Below, piece after piece: positions 62,901 through 64,000 of a DNA stretch of 64,000 bases. A model generated the notes under the pieces. The model searched no databases and was not told where the DNA came from. It saw nothing but the letters and a program-made list of their open reading frames with translations. Location of the stretch: NCBI GenBank assembly GCA_016987375.1, contig PJRA01000297.1:666336-730335 (forward strand), in the 5' to 3' direction. How positions within the stretch are numbered: the first letter of the stretch is position 1; each line of letters begins with the position of its first letter. The stretch comes from Brachionus koreanus. Lineage: Eukaryota > Rotifera > Eurotatoria > Ploima > Brachionidae. Both the position numbers and the translations under genes were made by a program.

Positions 62901-64000
62901 CCAGCTTTAGTTTTCAGCATAATTTTGCCAAAATTAATTAACTCACTAAATGATCTCAATCCAAATGTAAATTTTTTCTTTTTTTTTTAATTTTTAAAAT
63001 TTATTTTGATTTTAAGAAAATTCCAATCGTTAATTTAGCAATAAATGAATATGCGACAGAGAAAAATCCGTTTTTAATTGTCAACAAATCTAATATAGAT
63101 AATCTGGTACAGAATTTGGTTGTCAACAATCAGTTAAATCCACAACCGATTAAATTTTCTCAATCAGAATCAAATATCTCTGTTAACTCATTTGCTGGAT
63201 TTATACATCAAGAAAAAGAAGATGATTTTATTATTTTTTATAATGATTCAGCAGTTTTTAGTGTACCTTATTTGGTCAATACTTATACCAATTTGTACTC
63301 GCGCATTAATGGACTTTCATTTATAAACGCCAGTTTAACTTCATGGCCACAAATAAAGAATGAGGACTTTTCTTTTTTTAATGCTAGTAGCTTTACAACA
63401 TTGATCATTCTTGGTATTAGTTTGATATTTCCATTGGTTTCATTTGCTGCTGAAGTTGTTCAAGATAGAGAAGTAGAATTTTAAAAATAAAAATAAAAGA
63501 TTTTTTGATTAAAAAAAATTTAATTTAAAAGCTCAAATGTAAAAGTCAACTGAGATTAAGTGGATGTGGGTTTTGGAATTATTGGATACCAACTTTTATA
63601 GCATATTTGATCCAAAGCAGTTTTTTGCCAATTATTCTATTTTTTATTATTTATGCCATACCACCTTTGAACATTCCCGAATTCATGCCGGGTGGCGCTG
63701 TATTTTCAATTTTTTTGACAACCATAATTTACATTCCTTGTAGTTTGCTAGTCATAATGTGTATGTCGTTTATGTTTTCTAAAAAAGAAACAGCTTTATC
63801 TTTGCTTACAACATTAGTATCATTAGTAATTTGATTTTAAATTACCCCAAATTAATTTACGAATTGAGACCATTATTTCTTGAAAATTAGAGTTAGTTAA
63901 ATTAAACAAAATTTTTAAAACATATTAATATTTAGTAATTTACTTTAAAAAAAAATTCTTTTCATCGGAAAAAAAATTTGTAGATTAAAATTTTTCAGAA
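59905..64000 (+). CDS. ABCA5: ABCA5-like full ABC transporter, 5' half (runs off the window)
   Basis: Nine exons in frame: 59905-60522, 60573-61578, 61651-61724, 61774-61926, 61976-62095, 62163-62696, 62748-62966, 63017-63472, 63532-63825; the gene continues past 64000. Contents: first TM helix ([17 protein letters not shown]), a large extracellular loop, TMD1 with [19 protein letters not shown], then NBD1. NBD1 has Walker A GHNGAGKTT (split by an intron after the second GAG Gly codon's first base), a Q-loop region CLQQDVLYD, signature [11 protein letters not shown], Walker [14 protein letters not shown] and H-loop [31 protein letters not shown] and [12 protein letters not shown] are nearly the human ABCA5 text. 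TMD2 begins at 62800. ABCA5-group transporters move lipids/sterols in endolysosomal membranes. Start chosen at the first ATG; 59908 or 59950 are alternatives. Confidence 0.92.

Noticed and set aside
1..64000. tRNA, rRNA or snRNA genes
   Set aside because: No cloverleaf-type B-box sequence or rRNA-like segment was recognised by eye; a covariance search would be needed for certainty.

Overview
The window is animal nuclear DNA. It is very AT-rich, its genes are split by GT-AG introns often only 50-80 bp long, and most genes have clear metazoan orthologues (MIOS, CKS1, NEK10, NELFA, NUP210, a KIAA1549-type receptor, an ABCA5-type transporter). AT-richness, tiny introns, Thr/Ser-rich surface proteins and WSC/PAN modules together would suit a monogonont rotifer such as Brachionus. 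That identification is an inference; no ribosomal or mitochondrial marker is present.

Layout, left to right: an eroded CR1/Jockey-like LINE (1-640, minus); MIOS (1410-7338, plus), convergent with CKS1 (8465-~8870, minus); a transposon-rich stretch (~10-13.3 kb) with a hairpin plus LINE tail, a dead mariner and a TTAA-flanked element with ~140 bp inverted repeats around an assembly gap; NEK10 (13677-19846, minus) carrying a MITE in intron 1; NELFA (20180-22929, minus); a LINE fragment (24.1-24.9 kb); NUP210 (27336-33095, plus) with a single visible intron; a LINE 3' copy (33.29-34.13 kb); a 6 kb gene-poor stretch; a large mosaic membrane protein (40486-54421, plus) with two antisense four-TM genes inside one intron; an AT-hook terminal exon (minus); a Ly6/three-finger GPI-type protein (55836-56314, plus); more repeat remnants and a second gap; and the first half of an ABCA5-like transporter running off the right edge (59905 onward).

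The genes do not form an operon or pathway. Individually: MIOS is a GATOR2 subunit (amino-acid signalling to TORC1), CKS1 a CDK docking subunit, NEK10 an armadillo-kinase, NELFA a subunit of the Pol II pausing factor, NUP210 a pore-membrane nucleoporin, ABCA5 a lipid-type transporter. Exon chains were built by hand from homology remembered for human orthologues, GT-AG sites and reading phase. Where stated, total exon length is a multiple of three, which is an internal check, not proof.

The most unusual object is the 40.5-54.4 kb gene. It joins a KIAA1549-family transmembrane/cytoplasmic part to an ectodomain of PAN/apple-like, SEA-like, mucin-like and WSC modules.
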